Below, piece after piece: positions 16,905-27,500 of a stretch of 61,358 bases of DNA; position 1 is the first letter of the stretch, and each line of letters starts with the position of its first letter. The notes under the pieces were generated by a model that worked only from the letters and a program-made list of their open reading frames with translations, ran no database searches and had not been told where the DNA came from. The stretch comes from Candidatus Methanoperedens sp. (GTDB lineage: Archaea > Halobacteriota > Methanosarcinia > Methanosarcinales > Methanoperedenaceae): the NCBI GenBank assembly GCA_012026795.1, contig VEPM01000024.1:1-61358 (forward strand), written 5' to 3'. The translations under genes were made by a program, and so were the position numbers.

Positions 16905-18017
16905 TCAACGTATGATGTTCACAGATTCCGGCTTTATCGTAATTAAGCCGTCGAAATATATGTACTTGAGGAAATCTGGAGTCTTCTTTTCACTGGTAAG
17001 GTTATTCTTGATCATCCACCGGGCTTCATCTTCCATCATGAGAATGAGCGACTGTTCAAGTGAGAGGGAGAACTGGTGTTCAGACCATACTGTTTCCATA
17101 TACGCATCTTTATAGTTCAGTCTCTTTTGTATTATAGCCTTTGCTTCAGCGGGATGCTTTGCCGTATATTCTTCAGCCTGGACAAGAGATTTCAGGAACC
17201 TGTTAATTGTTCCGGGATGACTGGCGATCCAGTCGTTTCTGGAAGCCATAACGCTGTAAAGCAGCTGGCTGCTTTGCGCTGGCCAGAATACCCCATTGTC
17301 ACCCAGCCTGTCTTTGATAGTATCATTATACTGCCGACTGTAAATGACCGCATCTACGCTGCCATTTGTTATGGCATTCACGGATTGGGACGTCTGGACA
17401 TCAATACGGGTTATGTCCTGCAACCTAATGCCGCGCAGGTTGAGAAATCTGCCAAGAAAGAATTCAGCCTGGCTTCCCTGCGTAACACCGATCTTTTTTC
17501 CCTTCAAGTCTAAAATGTTTTCAATTCCCCTGTCTTTGCGGCCAGCAAGATAGAAGACCTGGTAATTATCTATGCTTGCGATTATGTTAATATTCTTTTT
17601 ATTGAATGCGCTTCTAACGACAACATACTCGCCTGATCCTGAAATGTCCACTTCATTGTCTAACAATCCCTGGATTGCCGCAGGTCCTGTATTGTAATCC
17701 CGTATTGTCACATCGAGGCCATTTTCGGAAAAAAATCCCTTATCTTCGGCAACATAGATTAATGCATGTGATTCAATGGGCATTATCCCGATAGTTATTT
17801 GCTCTGAGGCTCCTGAACTCATTTTTGGTAAACCCGTTAAGTACCACGCACACAATGCACTAAAACCCACCAGCACTATCATAGCTACCACCGCTACAAT
17901 TTTTTCTGATTTCATTCGTTTTACCATATCAATAGCAAGCAATGAATCTGGACTTATTCGCATCTTAATATAGTTTTGGAAATTCTCATTCTGGCTGTAT
18001 TCCAGAGCCTGATGCAT
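16905..18017 (-). CDS. tethered NMT1/SsuA-like substrate-binding protein
   Basis: 370 residues. A basic N-terminus precedes one hydrophobic helix (about 36-59), then a periplasmic-binding-protein fold of the NMT1/THI5/SsuA group: ITIGIMPIESHALIYVAEDKG, GLDVTIRDYNTGPAA, LKGKKIGVTQGSQAEF and ITNGSVDAVIYSRQ. Such proteins bind thiamine precursors, sulfonates, nitrate-like ions or similar ligands for ABC importers. No permease or ATPase gene is nearby; both neighbours are membrane histidine kinases, so I infer a ligand receptor for signalling. TAAATG links the upstream kinase stop to this start, and its end overlaps the downstream kinase. No lipobox Cys is evident at the expected place, so the helix is probably an uncleaved anchor. 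Confidence 0.8.
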   Translation of the reverse strand: MHQALEYSQNENFQNYIKMRISPDSLLAIDMVKRMKSEKIVAVVAMIVLVGFSALCAWYLTGLPKMSSGASEQITIGIMPIESHALIYVAEDKGFFSENGLDVTIRDYNTGPAAIQGLLDNEVDISGSGEYVVVRSAFNKKNINIIASIDNYQVFYLAGRKDRGIENILDLKGKKIGVTQGSQAEFFLGRFLNLRGIRLQDITRIDVQTSQSVNAITNGSVDAVIYSRQYNDTIKDRLGDNGVFWPAQSSQLLYSVMASRNDWIASHPGTINRFLKSLVQAEEYTAKHPAEAKAIIQKRLNYKDAYMETVWSEHQFSLSLEQSLILMMEDEARWMIKNNLTSEKKTPDFLKYIYFDGLITIKPESVNIIR

Positions 18018-21000
18018 TTACCTGGTGCTCAAAACTTCATCTAAGGTTTTGAGCAGCTTCCGGGCAGTGTAAGGTTTTGGCAAGAACGCGTTTGCAAGGT
18101 CTTCAACCTCCTCAAGGATGTCTTTCTCAGCTAATCCGCTAACCGCAATAACCTTAACCTCAGGGTTTATTTTATGAATCGCCCGGATGCTCGCAGGACC
18201 ATCCATGACAGGCATCATCATATCCATAAGGATAACTCTGACTTTATCCTTATTCCGGGCATACAATACTACCGCCTCCGCACCATCTTCGGCTGCAAGC
18301 GCACTATACCCGTATTTTTCCAGTGTCGAAACAGTAACCTTGCGGACAGAATCTTCATCTTCGACAACAAGAATCAATTCTCCATGCCCGAAGAGCAATT
18401 CAAGCTGTTGTTCCTGTGCACTTTGAATCTCGGTTTTAGTCGACGGCAAATATATGCTGAATTGCGTCCCTTTTCCAATCTCGCTGTGTACTTTTATGAA
18501 ACCGCCATGACTTTTTACAATAGCAAGAGACGTTGACAGGCCAAGTCCGGTTCCTTTTCCAAACTCCTTTGTCGTGAAGAACGGTTCAAAAACCCTATCA
18601 AGTACATCAGGAGGAATACCTGTCCCGGTATCCGAAACTGTAATGGCAACATAAGAACCCGCTTTAGCTTCGGAATGCATCCGTGCATAGTTCTCATCAA
18701 CTAAGAAATTTTCAGCCGAGATTGTCAGAATACCTCCATCCGGCATAGCATCACGGGCATTCACGCACAGGTTCATTATAACCTGGTGCAGTTGTGTGGC
18801 ATCTCCCAGGATGGTAATGAGATCTTCTGGTATATCAGTTCTGATTTCAATATTTCCTGGGAATGTTTCTTTTGCGATCTTCTTAATTTCAAAGATAATA
18901 TGTTTTGTTTCAAGAGGATTGCGTTCACCTTCGACTCCCTGTGAAAATGACAGGACCTGCTTTATTAAGTCAGCGCTGCGCTGCGAGTTATTTTCAAGAA
19001 TAGAAAGCAATTTCCGGCTATGCTCATCTGTGAATTTTCCTTTTAACATTTGCAGGGATAGCATCACCGGCGTCAGCATATTGTTGAGGTTATGCGCTAT
19101 GCCTCCTGCAAGAATGCCTATGCTTTCCATCCGCTGCGCTCGTAATAATTGCGACTCGAACATTTTCTTTTCAGTGATATCCGTGTTGACAACAAGTATT
19201 GATTTCGGTTTTCCTTCGCTGTCATATATCAGGGTCCAGTGACTTTCAACAATTACTTCTTTACCTTCTTTCGTAAGCTGATGCAGCTCGCCTATCCACT
19301 CTCCCTTCTCAAGCACAATCTTTTTTGCCTCAATGAGCCGGGGTGGCTCTTTGTTGTCTTTAAACAGGAACTCAGCAGGATTTTTGCCTATAGCTTCCTG
19401 TGCTGTCCAGCCATACAGGCGTTGTGCGCCTTTATTCCAGTATGTGAGGATGTGCTCTAAGCTTCTGACCCCTATAGCCTCCTGTGCTTTATCAATGAGT
19501 GCGGCCTGTTCTCTTATTTTTTCCTCAGCCTTTTTGTACTCGGTGATGTCGTTCATATAAATATGCACAACATTCAGTTTTTTCGATACATATATGGACT
19601 CGCTGAATATTCTGTCTTTGACCTCAACAAGGCGATAAAAAGGTTGGATCTCTTTTTCCTGTTTCAGGGCTTTCATGATATCTTCAAAATCACCTGGCAA
19701 AAAGACACGTGCATCGTCCCGGATCCCTAATGTCTTCAGGATTTGCGAAGTCGCTGCATTGGAGAATGTAATCGTTCCTTCTGCATTTATTTCGATGATC
19801 GGGTTCGGATTTAACTCCGGGAACAATGCAAGGTGTTCGATTTTTTTCTTGGCTTGTTTATGCATGGTGATTTCAGCCAGTAATATTATATTAGATTCTT
19901 TCAGTTCAGCTGTCCTCTTCTGAACACGCAGTTCTAATTCATTGTGCGCTTTGTGCAGATCTTCTTCAGCTCGCTTGCGCTCAGTGATATCGCGAAAGAC
20001 CAGCACCACACCCATGATCTTACCGTCAGTGTCTCTTACAGGTGCACCGCTATCGTCGATCGGGACTTGAGTTTTGTCCTTTTTTACCAGAATAGTATGA
20101 TTGGCAAGGCCGACCACTGTCCCTTCCTGAAGCACCCTGATAACAGGGTTATCAGCTTCCTTGAAGGTGTATTCGTTGATGATATTGAAGACCTCAGTTA
20201 TCGGTTTTGTCGCAGCCTCAGCGAGCATCCAGCCTGTCAATTCTTCAGCCCTGGCATTCATGAAAGTAATCCTGCCATCGACATCGGTGGAAATGACCGC
20301 ATCACCGATGCTGGCCAGGGTGGTTGCCCAGCGCTGCTCGCTTTTTTGCAGCGCCTCTTCAGCCCGCTTGCGTTCGGTAATATCCCTCAGGATCAGTGTA
20401 GTGATATAAAGCCGCCCCATTGACAGCTTTCTTGAAGCCAGCCTCAGTTCCACCGGGAACTCCTCTGTGTTTCTTCTCCTGACTTTTAGTTCCATAGTCA
20501 CAGAAGACCCATCGTTTTCCTTATCCTGATCAACTGCATATGCCGCCTTTTTGTAAGAGTCCACGTCATCGGGGCTGATTAACAGATAAATAAAGGCTGA
20601 GCCTACAGCCTCACCCCGGCTATAGCCGAACATTTTCTCTGCGGCTGGATTCCACGTCAATATCCTGCCCAGGTTATCCACAGCAATTATCGCATCGCTG
20701 GCAGTATTGACCAGAAACTCATAGTTTACGTTTGCATGTTTGGCAAATTCAGCTATGAGTTCATGGATATCCATACCCCTGGTCTGTGCATCGGTTCTGG
20801 CGACAAGGCCTGCAATTATGAAGTATATGCCGCTGAAATACAAGCCTATCCTGGCGAGCCAGCTAACCGAATCCGAGAGAATAACCGCAAAAAGCCCGGC
20901 AGTAAAGCCGATAGTAATCAGCATAAGTCCCAGACAGCTCCAGTATAGGAAATCGGCTTTTGACCTGGAGTAAAGACGCAGTAACCAGAAAGCTGAAATC

Positions 21001-21623
21001 CCGGTTATCGCCGCCGCCGTCCCGTATATGACCTGTCTTAGCATCGTAGGGCCAGAAGCGTTAACGAAGGTGGGTATGAGATTCTCCAGAGCCAGCACTG
21101 TCACCAGGGCTACGAATGCCAGTGCAATTGTATAAACGCTAATCAAGATCCGTAGCCGACCTGGTTTTTTTCTTGGTAATACACCTTTCCAGGCGAAAGC
21201 TGCTACAGAGAGCATTAAGAAGGATGCTGCCAGGGCATTCACATTATGTATTTTCGCTACCAGGTTCAGCCCGCCTGCAATTGATAGCCATGCTGCGAGG
21301 GTGGCAGATATACCTAACATCAGGATGCCGGTGCCAAACAACAGTAATTGCCATGAGCCGGTTCTTAAGAAGTTCCTCGCGGCAAAGTATGCAGCAAGAG
21401 AATACGTGCTGAATATGAACAGGGTGTTGAGTATGGGGAAGAGAACGGGTGAGACCATACTTGCACGAATATTTAACATGGCTAATAGTGAAGTCAGCAT
21501 CACGATAAGCGCAATGGGTATCAGTCCCAGCCAGCGGCTCCAGCCGCGAGACCGGACCTGGCCAGCCTCACCGGGGCTACCGCTGTTCATTCTTGAATTT
21601 ATCCCATCAGCTGATTTTTTCAT
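18018..21623 (-). CDS. hybrid histidine kinase: 8-helix sensor, four PAS, receiver
   Basis: About 1200 residues from the ATG at 21623, which has AAGGATGATG in front; an ATG at 21680 lacks a ribosome binding site. About eight hydrophobic helices (residues 30-270) form an integral membrane sensor. Four PAS domains follow, beginning near NTASDAIIAVD, LASIGDAVISTD, ELNPNPIIEIN and [16 protein letters not shown]. Then a phospho-acceptor domain (GGIAHNLNNMLTP), HATPase ([12 protein letters not shown]) and receiver (DMMMPVMDG, KPYT). The acidic residue after the phospho-His is Asn, as in the downstream kinase. First gene of the operon, behind three palindromic repeats at 21754-21837. Confidence 0.85.
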   Translation of the reverse strand: MKKSADGINSRMNSGSPGEAGQVRSRGWSRWLGLIPIALIVMLTSLLAMLNIRASMVSPVLFPILNTLFIFSTYSLAAYFAARNFLRTGSWQLLLFGTGILMLGISATLAAWLSIAGGLNLVAKIHNVNALAASFLMLSVAAFAWKGVLPRKKPGRLRILISVYTIALAFVALVTVLALENLIPTFVNASGPTMLRQVIYGTAAAITGISAFWLLRLYSRSKADFLYWSCLGLMLITIGFTAGLFAVILSDSVSWLARIGLYFSGIYFIIAGLVARTDAQTRGMDIHELIAEFAKHANVNYEFLVNTASDAIIAVDNLGRILTWNPAAEKMFGYSRGEAVGSAFIYLLISPDDVDSYKKAAYAVDQDKENDGSSVTMELKVRRRNTEEFPVELRLASRKLSMGRLYITTLILRDITERKRAEEALQKSEQRWATTLASIGDAVISTDVDGRITFMNARAEELTGWMLAEAATKPITEVFNIINEYTFKEADNPVIRVLQEGTVVGLANHTILVKKDKTQVPIDDSGAPVRDTDGKIMGVVLVFRDITERKRAEEDLHKAHNELELRVQKRTAELKESNIILLAEITMHKQAKKKIEHLALFPELNPNPIIEINAEGTITFSNAATSQILKTLGIRDDARVFLPGDFEDIMKALKQEKEIQPFYRLVEVKDRIFSESIYVSKKLNVVHIYMNDITEYKKAEEKIREQAALIDKAQEAIGVRSLEHILTYWNKGAQRLYGWTAQEAIGKNPAEFLFKDNKEPPRLIEAKKIVLEKGEWIGELHQLTKEGKEVIVESHWTLIYDSEGKPKSILVVNTDITEKKMFESQLLRAQRMESIGILAGGIAHNLNNMLTPVMLSLQMLKGKFTDEHSRKLLSILENNSQRSADLIKQVLSFSQGVEGERNPLETKHIIFEIKKIAKETFPGNIEIRTDIPEDLITILGDATQLHQVIMNLCVNARDAMPDGGILTISAENFLVDENYARMHSEAKAGSYVAITVSDTGTGIPPDVLDRVFEPFFTTKEFGKGTGLGLSTSLAIVKSHGGFIKVHSEIGKGTQFSIYLPSTKTEIQSAQEQQLELLFGHGELILVVEDEDSVRKVTVSTLEKYGYSALAAEDGAEAVVLYARNKDKVRVILMDMMMPVMDGPASIRAIHKINPEVKVIAVSGLAEKDILEEVEDLANAFLPKPYTARKLLKTLDEVLSTR
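18047..19495 (-). repeat. 1.45-kb direct duplication, copy 2
   Basis: Counterpart of 14529-15977, coding the last PAS, kinase and receiver domains of the first operon kinase. The match ends abruptly at the PAS start (GCTTTATCAA followed by unrelated sequence) and inside the last receiver helix. Confidence 0.8.
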
Positions 21624-21753
21624 CTCATCATCCTTACCTTTTTGATTCTCGCAAAAGCGCATCAACCTGTTTCCAGGCATACGCTTTTGGGCATGCGATG
21701 CATCCTAACCCGCTTACGTGGAATTTTTGGTATTAAATCTTCGCTTGCTGTTT

Positions 21754-21837
21754 ATTATCTCAGTAATGAGATAGAGCCGTAATTATCTCAGTAATGAGAT
21801 AGAGCCGTAATTATCTCAGTAATGAGAAAGAGGCGTA
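21754..21837. promoter_or_regulatory. three tandem 28-bp palindromic repeats, likely operator array
   Basis: Three direct copies of a 28-bp unit, the first two identical and the third with two changes. Each contains TATCTCAGTAATGAGATA, a palindrome with 7-bp arms around GTAA. Units follow without spacers, so this is not a CRISPR. They lie 131 bp upstream of the chosen kinase start (21623) and downstream of the minus-strand kinase ending at 21906. A regulator dimer binding each palindrome in phase is the natural reading (28 bp is about 2.7 turns). The gap 21624-21905 also holds AT-rich sequence near 21850-21890. Confidence 0.55.
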
Positions 21838-21905
21838 TATTAACCTGATGGTCATATATCTTTAAATTATTCAATAAATTTTATTCCACAGTTTGTTAAC
21901 CGCCT

Positions 21906-24260
21906 CTATTTTGCGTTTAAAACCTTGTGTATGGTTTTAAGCAGCATCCAGGCCGTATAAGGCTTTGGCAAAAAAAAATCTGTATGTTCAGCGACTTTCG
22001 TAAGTCTATCTTTTTCTGTTAATCCGCTAACTGCAATAATCCTGACTTCGGAATTAATTTTACGGATAGCCCGGATGCCTGCTTCACCATCCATGACAGG
22101 CATCATCAGATCCATAAGAACAAGTTTGATTTCATCTTTATTTTTAGCATGCAAAGCTACTGCCTCTGCACCATCACTGGCTGTAAGCACTCTATATCCA
22201 AATGATTTCAGGGTCGAACTTGTAATCTCACGAATTGATCCTTCGTCCTCAGCAACGAGAATCAATTCCCCGTTCCCTACTGGCAATTCAGCCTGTTGCT
22301 CTTCTACTTTTTGTGTTTCGTCTGTTTTAATAGCAGGCAGATATACCCTGAATGTCGTTCCCTTTTCAACCTCGCTATAAATAGTTATAAACCCGCCATG
22401 ACTTTTCAAAACTGCAAGAACTGTTGAAAGACCCAGTCCTGTGCCTTTGCCAGTTTCCTTCGTCGTAAAAAACGGCTCAAAAACCCTATCCAATATATGC
22501 GGAGGAATACCTGTTCCGGTATCTGAGACCGCGATAACGATATATGAACCGACTTTTGCGTCAGTATGCATCTGAGCATAGTTCTTATCAATAAAGAAAT
22601 TATAAGCTGTAATGCCCAATGTGCCGCCATCTGGCATTGCATCGCGGGCGTTCACGCACAGGTTCATTAGAACCTGGTGCAGTTGTGTAGCATCCCCGGA
22701 GATTGTAAAGAGATCTTTCTGTATATCCGTTCGGATTTCAATTGATCTTGGAAATGTCTCTTTTAAAACTTTCTCAATTTCCCCGATAACATGTTTTGCA
22801 GCAAGAGGATTTCGTTCACCCTCGACACCCCGTGCAAATGACAGAACCTGCTTTATTAAACCGGCCCCGCGCTCCGAGTTATTTTCAAGAATAGTAAGCA
22901 ATCTCTGGCTCTGCTCGTCTTTGAATTTTTCTTTTAACATTTGCAAAGATAGTATTATCGGTGTCAACACATTGTTAAGGTCATGCGCAATACCTCCAGC
23001 AAGCCTGCCAATGCTTTCTATCCTCTGGGCACGCAATAATTGCGATTCAATCTTTTTCTTCTCTGTGATATCAGTGTTTATGACGAGTATTGATTTTGGT
23101 TTTCCTTCGCTATCACGCATCAAAGTCCAGCGACTTTCTACAATGATTTCTTTACCATCTTTAGTTACCTGATGCAGTTCACCTGTCCATTCGCCATTCC
23201 TGATAACGCTTTTTTTAGCTTCAATAAGACCGGGTGACTCTTTATTATATATAAGCCTGTCAGCATTTTTGCCTATGGCTTCCTCTGCAGTCCAGCCATA
23301 TAGCCTCTGTGCACCTTTATTCCAGTAGGTGAGATGGTGTTCCATGTCACGTACTCCAATAGCATCCCGCGCTTTATCGAGAAGGGCAGCTTGTTCCTGT
23401 ATTTGCTTCTCAGCCTTCTTACGCTCAGTGACGTCCTTGGCAATAATGGAAAGACCGAACCTGGACGGATAGGCGTTAATTTCAAAAAAGCGGTCTTTGC
23501 CCTTAACCCGATACTTATTCACGAAACGCTCTGGTTTCTGTGTTTCTAATACTTTTCTGTACAACCTCTCTGCCCTTGTCTCTTTTAACTCCGGGAAAAG
23601 CTCAAAGAGAGATTTTCCAATAGCATCCTTCGCCAGGATACCTGTAAGGGCTTCAGATGCAGTGTTCCAGTAGGTATATCTTAAATCCCTGTCCATCGCA
23701 TAAAAGACCTCGCCTATGCTTTCAGCAAGCTCCCTGTATCTCTCTTCGCTGTCCTCTAATTCTTTATCAATCTGTTTGTGCTCAGTAATGTCGATTATTG
23801 CTGTTCTGCATTGACCGAATTTACCTTCGCTACCTTGCACTAATAGGCTTTCCAGCCGGGCATCGAACTGAACCCCATCCTTATCTGCAAGTTTGATTTC
23901 ACAGGTTCGTTTGATGTTTGTCCTGAAAACCTGTCTGAGGTGTAAATAAAACGTATCCTTGCTATCCGGTGTAACATAAAGAGAAAATGGTTTTTTGATC
24001 AACAACCGCCTTTCTACACCTAATTTATCAGCGCCGACAAGATTAACATCTAAAATCTGCCCGCTTTTATCAAAAATAAAATAACCAATGGGAGCAAAAT
24101 CATACAGGTCAGCATATTCGTTACGTGATCTTTCGAGTTCATTTTGTGCTTTGCAAAGCTCCTCATTCTGCATTTCAAGTTCGATCTGATGGGTTTTCAA
24201 TTCATGGACAAGGCTCTGAACTTCCTCAACTGACATTTCTTGCAGATCTGTTATTCCCAT
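21906..24260 (-). CDS. cytoplasmic hybrid histidine kinase with three PAS domains
   Basis: 784 residues, no membrane helix. An N-terminal coiled coil ([19 protein letters not shown]) leads into PAS 1 (about 50-160), PAS 2 (175-280) and PAS 3 (295-410, [20 protein letters not shown]). Then phospho-acceptor [13 protein letters not shown], HATPase ([22 protein letters not shown]) and receiver ([15 protein letters not shown]). It is clearly related to the two operon kinases over the C-terminal half but more diverged, and it keeps the normal His-Asp pair. The ATG at 24260 is the first in frame. Probably transcribed alone from the divergent gap at 24261-24568. Confidence 0.85.
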   Translation of the reverse strand: MGITDLQEMSVEEVQSLVHELKTHQIELEMQNEELCKAQNELERSRNEYADLYDFAPIGYFIFDKSGQILDVNLVGADKLGVERRLLIKKPFSLYVTPDSKDTFYLHLRQVFRTNIKRTCEIKLADKDGVQFDARLESLLVQGSEGKFGQCRTAIIDITEHKQIDKELEDSEERYRELAESIGEVFYAMDRDLRYTYWNTASEALTGILAKDAIGKSLFELFPELKETRAERLYRKVLETQKPERFVNKYRVKGKDRFFEINAYPSRFGLSIIAKDVTERKKAEKQIQEQAALLDKARDAIGVRDMEHHLTYWNKGAQRLYGWTAEEAIGKNADRLIYNKESPGLIEAKKSVIRNGEWTGELHQVTKDGKEIIVESRWTLMRDSEGKPKSILVINTDITEKKKIESQLLRAQRIESIGRLAGGIAHDLNNVLTPIILSLQMLKEKFKDEQSQRLLTILENNSERGAGLIKQVLSFARGVEGERNPLAAKHVIGEIEKVLKETFPRSIEIRTDIQKDLFTISGDATQLHQVLMNLCVNARDAMPDGGTLGITAYNFFIDKNYAQMHTDAKVGSYIVIAVSDTGTGIPPHILDRVFEPFFTTKETGKGTGLGLSTVLAVLKSHGGFITIYSEVEKGTTFRVYLPAIKTDETQKVEEQQAELPVGNGELILVAEDEGSIREITSSTLKSFGYRVLTASDGAEAVALHAKNKDEIKLVLMDLMMPVMDGEAGIRAIRKINSEVRIIAVSGLTEKDRLTKVAEHTDFFLPKPYTAWMLLKTIHKVLNAK

Positions 24261-24568
24261 GTAGTATTTTTTTCTATCCGCGTGCGCAGATTTTCTGATT
24301 CTTCATTTTTTTCACCGTTTTTCTATTCGGATAGGCGATATATGGCAACAGTTTACCTCCCTCATCCCATGATAAATACCTTTGCATCCTTTATATCAGA
24401 CATAGATTTTACATATTATATTAATCTGACGCTCCGACAGTCCCACTATTTCACGTTTAAATTTTCTCAATTTCAAGAATAGTAAGCACGATGTTAAAGG
24501 GAAAATAGAATAACCCGGACTGAGTCCAGGTATAGCTTTTACAGTGAAAGTTAAATGTTAATAGAACA
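24261..24568. other. divergent intergenic region between kinase and CheB-CheR gene
   Basis: About 308 bp between two divergent signalling genes. It is AT-rich with several TATA-like stretches (for example ACATATTATATTAA near 24411-24424, and GATATATGG near 24339). I see no conserved operator and no RNA gene. A short hairpin CCCGGACTGAGTCCAGG at 24512-24528 may form in the leader of the plus-strand gene. Confidence 0.35.
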
Positions 24569-27500
24569 ATGGTTATCAAGATGGCTGAAAAGATGGCTGA
24601 AAATAAAAAGAAACCAAAAAATAATGGAAGAAATGCTACTAATTCTACTTCCCCTGCCCATGAAAATATAGTGGCCATTAAACAGGATCAAGAAAGCCAG
24701 GAAAGCGCCTTTCCGGTAGTCGGCATGGGAGCTTCTGCAGGCGGGCTTGAGGCTTTAGAGAAATTTTTCAGCAATATGCCAATTGATAGCGGTATGGCCT
24801 TTGTCATCGTTGTGCACTTTTATCCTACTGCAAAAAGCGTCATGGCTGAGATATTAAAGAGATACACAAAAATGGAGGTATTCCAGGTAGAAGATGGGAT
24901 GAAGATTGAACCAAACCGTGTGTACATCATTCCGCCTAATAAGGATATGGCAATACTGCAAAGGACATTGCACTTATATGATCCTGTAGTGAGCAGGGGT
25001 ATCAGGCATCCGATCGATTTCTTTTTCCAATCTCTGGCAGATGACCAGAAAGAAAATGCCATTTGCATCATACTCTCAGGAGCGGGAACTGAAGGAACCC
25101 TGGGATTAAAAGCCATAAAAGGTGAAGGCGGCATGGTTATGGTTCAGAGTATGGAGTCTGCTGAATATGACGGCATGCCAAGAAGTGCAATAGCCACAGG
25201 ACTTGTAGATTATATCCTGTCGCCGGAAAAAATACCAGAGCAACTGGTAAGCTATGTAAACCAATTTTATGATACGAAATTATTGAAACCTGAAAGAATC
25301 GTAACCGAACAAATTGCCAATTATTTACAGAAAATAATTATTTTGGTCAAAAATCAGACCGAGATTGATTTTTCTGCATACAAAAAGAATACTATCATTC
25401 GCAGAATTGAGCGGCGAATGAGCCTCCATCAAATCGGGAACATGTCAGATTATGTACATTACCTCCAGGAAAACCAGGCTGAGGTCCAGACCCTGTGCAA
25501 AGAATTTTTTATCGGAGTTACAAGTTTTTTCAGAGATCCTGCAGCTTTTGGAGCCCTCAAAGAAAAAGTAATACCGGAGATATTAAAAAATAAAAAACCT
25601 GATCAACCTTTGCGGATATGGGCTCCGGGCTGTTCAACAGGCGAAGAAGCATACTCTATAGCCATAGCCTTCAAGGAGTACATGGATGAGGTAAAAAATA
25701 ATTTTCAAGTCCAGATTTTTGCAACTGATATTGACCGGGATTCTGTTGAAATAGGGCGTTCTGGTGTTTACCCGGGTAACATCGCAGTTAACGTGTCTTC
25801 TGAACGTTTAAATCATTTTTTTATAAAAAATCCAGATACATATACTATAAAAAAAGAGATAAGGGACATGGTTGTCTTCGCTCCTCAGAATGTTATAACC
25901 GATCCATCTTTTCTAAGGTTAGACCTGATAAGTTGTAGAAACTTATTGATCTATCTTATCCCAGAAGCACAGAAAAGGCTATTGTTCCTCTTTCATTACT
26001 CTTTAAATCCGGATGGGTACCTTTTCCTTGGCAGTTCTGAAACGATAGGTGAATTCACAGATCTCTACTCTGCCGTCGATAAAAAATGGAAAATTTATAA
26101 ACGCATAGGACCGAGGGCACATGTACCTTTGATGATTGAACATGCCCCTATGGCTCCATCGGTTGAAATCCCGAAAATAGGTGAAATGAAAACAAGAGCG
26201 ATAAATATCAACATTGGCGAAAAGATCGAAAAGACGCTGCTTGATATCCACATACCTCCATGCGCTATTATAAATGAGAAAGGCGATATCCTCTATATCC
26301 ATGGAAGAACAGGTAAATATCTTGAGCCTGCCTCCGGAAATTTCCGTTCTAATATCAGTGATATGGCACGTGAAGGCTTAAGGACTGAATTGAATATAGC
26401 TATTCATAGAGTTATAACACAAAAAAAGGATGTTATCTTTCAGGATTTGAATGTAAAAACTAATGGCGCTTATCAAACCATTGATTTAACGGTCAGGCCT
26501 ATAAAAGAACCGGAATTGCAGGGACTGATAATGGTCACCTTCCAGGATGTCCCATCTCCCAGGCAGTCAAGGTCAGTCAGAGCAACTTACAAATCAAAAC
26601 AAGCTAAAGAGCATATTGCAGAGCTTGAAAATGAATTAAAGTTCACCAAAGAGAATCTCCAGGCTACAATAGAGGAACTTCAGACATCCAATGAAGAACT
26701 TAAATCAACCAATGAGGAGTTGATGTCTGCTAATGAGGAACTGCAAAGTACCAATGAGGAACTGAGTGCATCAAAAGAGGAACTCCAATCGCTTAATGAG
26801 GAACTGTCAACGCTTAACGCTGAACATCAGGCTCAAATTGGAGGGCTATCAAACACAGTTAGCGACCTGAACAATGTAATCGCAAGCACGGAAATTGCCA
26901 CGCTCTTTCTGGATAACGACCTTCGAATTAAAGGTTATACCCCTGCAACCACAAGAGTAATCAACCTTATTAAAACTGATATTGGACGCCCTGTTAGTGA
27001 CATTGTTTCAAATATAGAAGATGAAGACATATATAGAGAAGTTAAGGAAGTGCTCAATACTCTGGTTCCTAAGGAAAAAGAAATACTTGATAAAAAAGGG
27101 TACTGGTATTTAATGAGGATCTTACCCTATCGAACCGTAGACAATGTCGTAGATGGCGTTGTTATCACATTCATTGATGTCACTAAGCGCAAGCTGGCAG
27201 AGCAGAATGAGAAGGATGCACGGGTATACTCAGAGAGCATTGTAGAAACGATACAGCAACCCATCATGGTGCTGGATAAAGACCTGAAGGTAATATCTGC
27301 AAATCCGTCTTTTTACAGCACGTTTCAAGTTTCACCAGATGAAACTGAGAACAAATTCATCTACGATGTAGGCAATGGTCAGTGGGACATTCCCCAATTA
27401 AGAAAATTGCTGGAAGAAATCATACCCAGGAGTAAACAAATTAAAAATTTCGAGGTTGATCATGAGTTCCCCGGCATAGGGCGAAAGATAATGTCACTGA

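Noticed and set aside
14656-19560. Plus-strand ORFs opposite the kinases, some duplicated in both copies
   Set aside because: They mirror the duplicated kinase DNA and have no motifs of their own; their repetition only reflects the 1.45-kb duplication.
21754-21837. CRISPR array
   Set aside because: The unit length (28 bp) fits, but units abut with no spacers, there are only three, and no cas genes are present.
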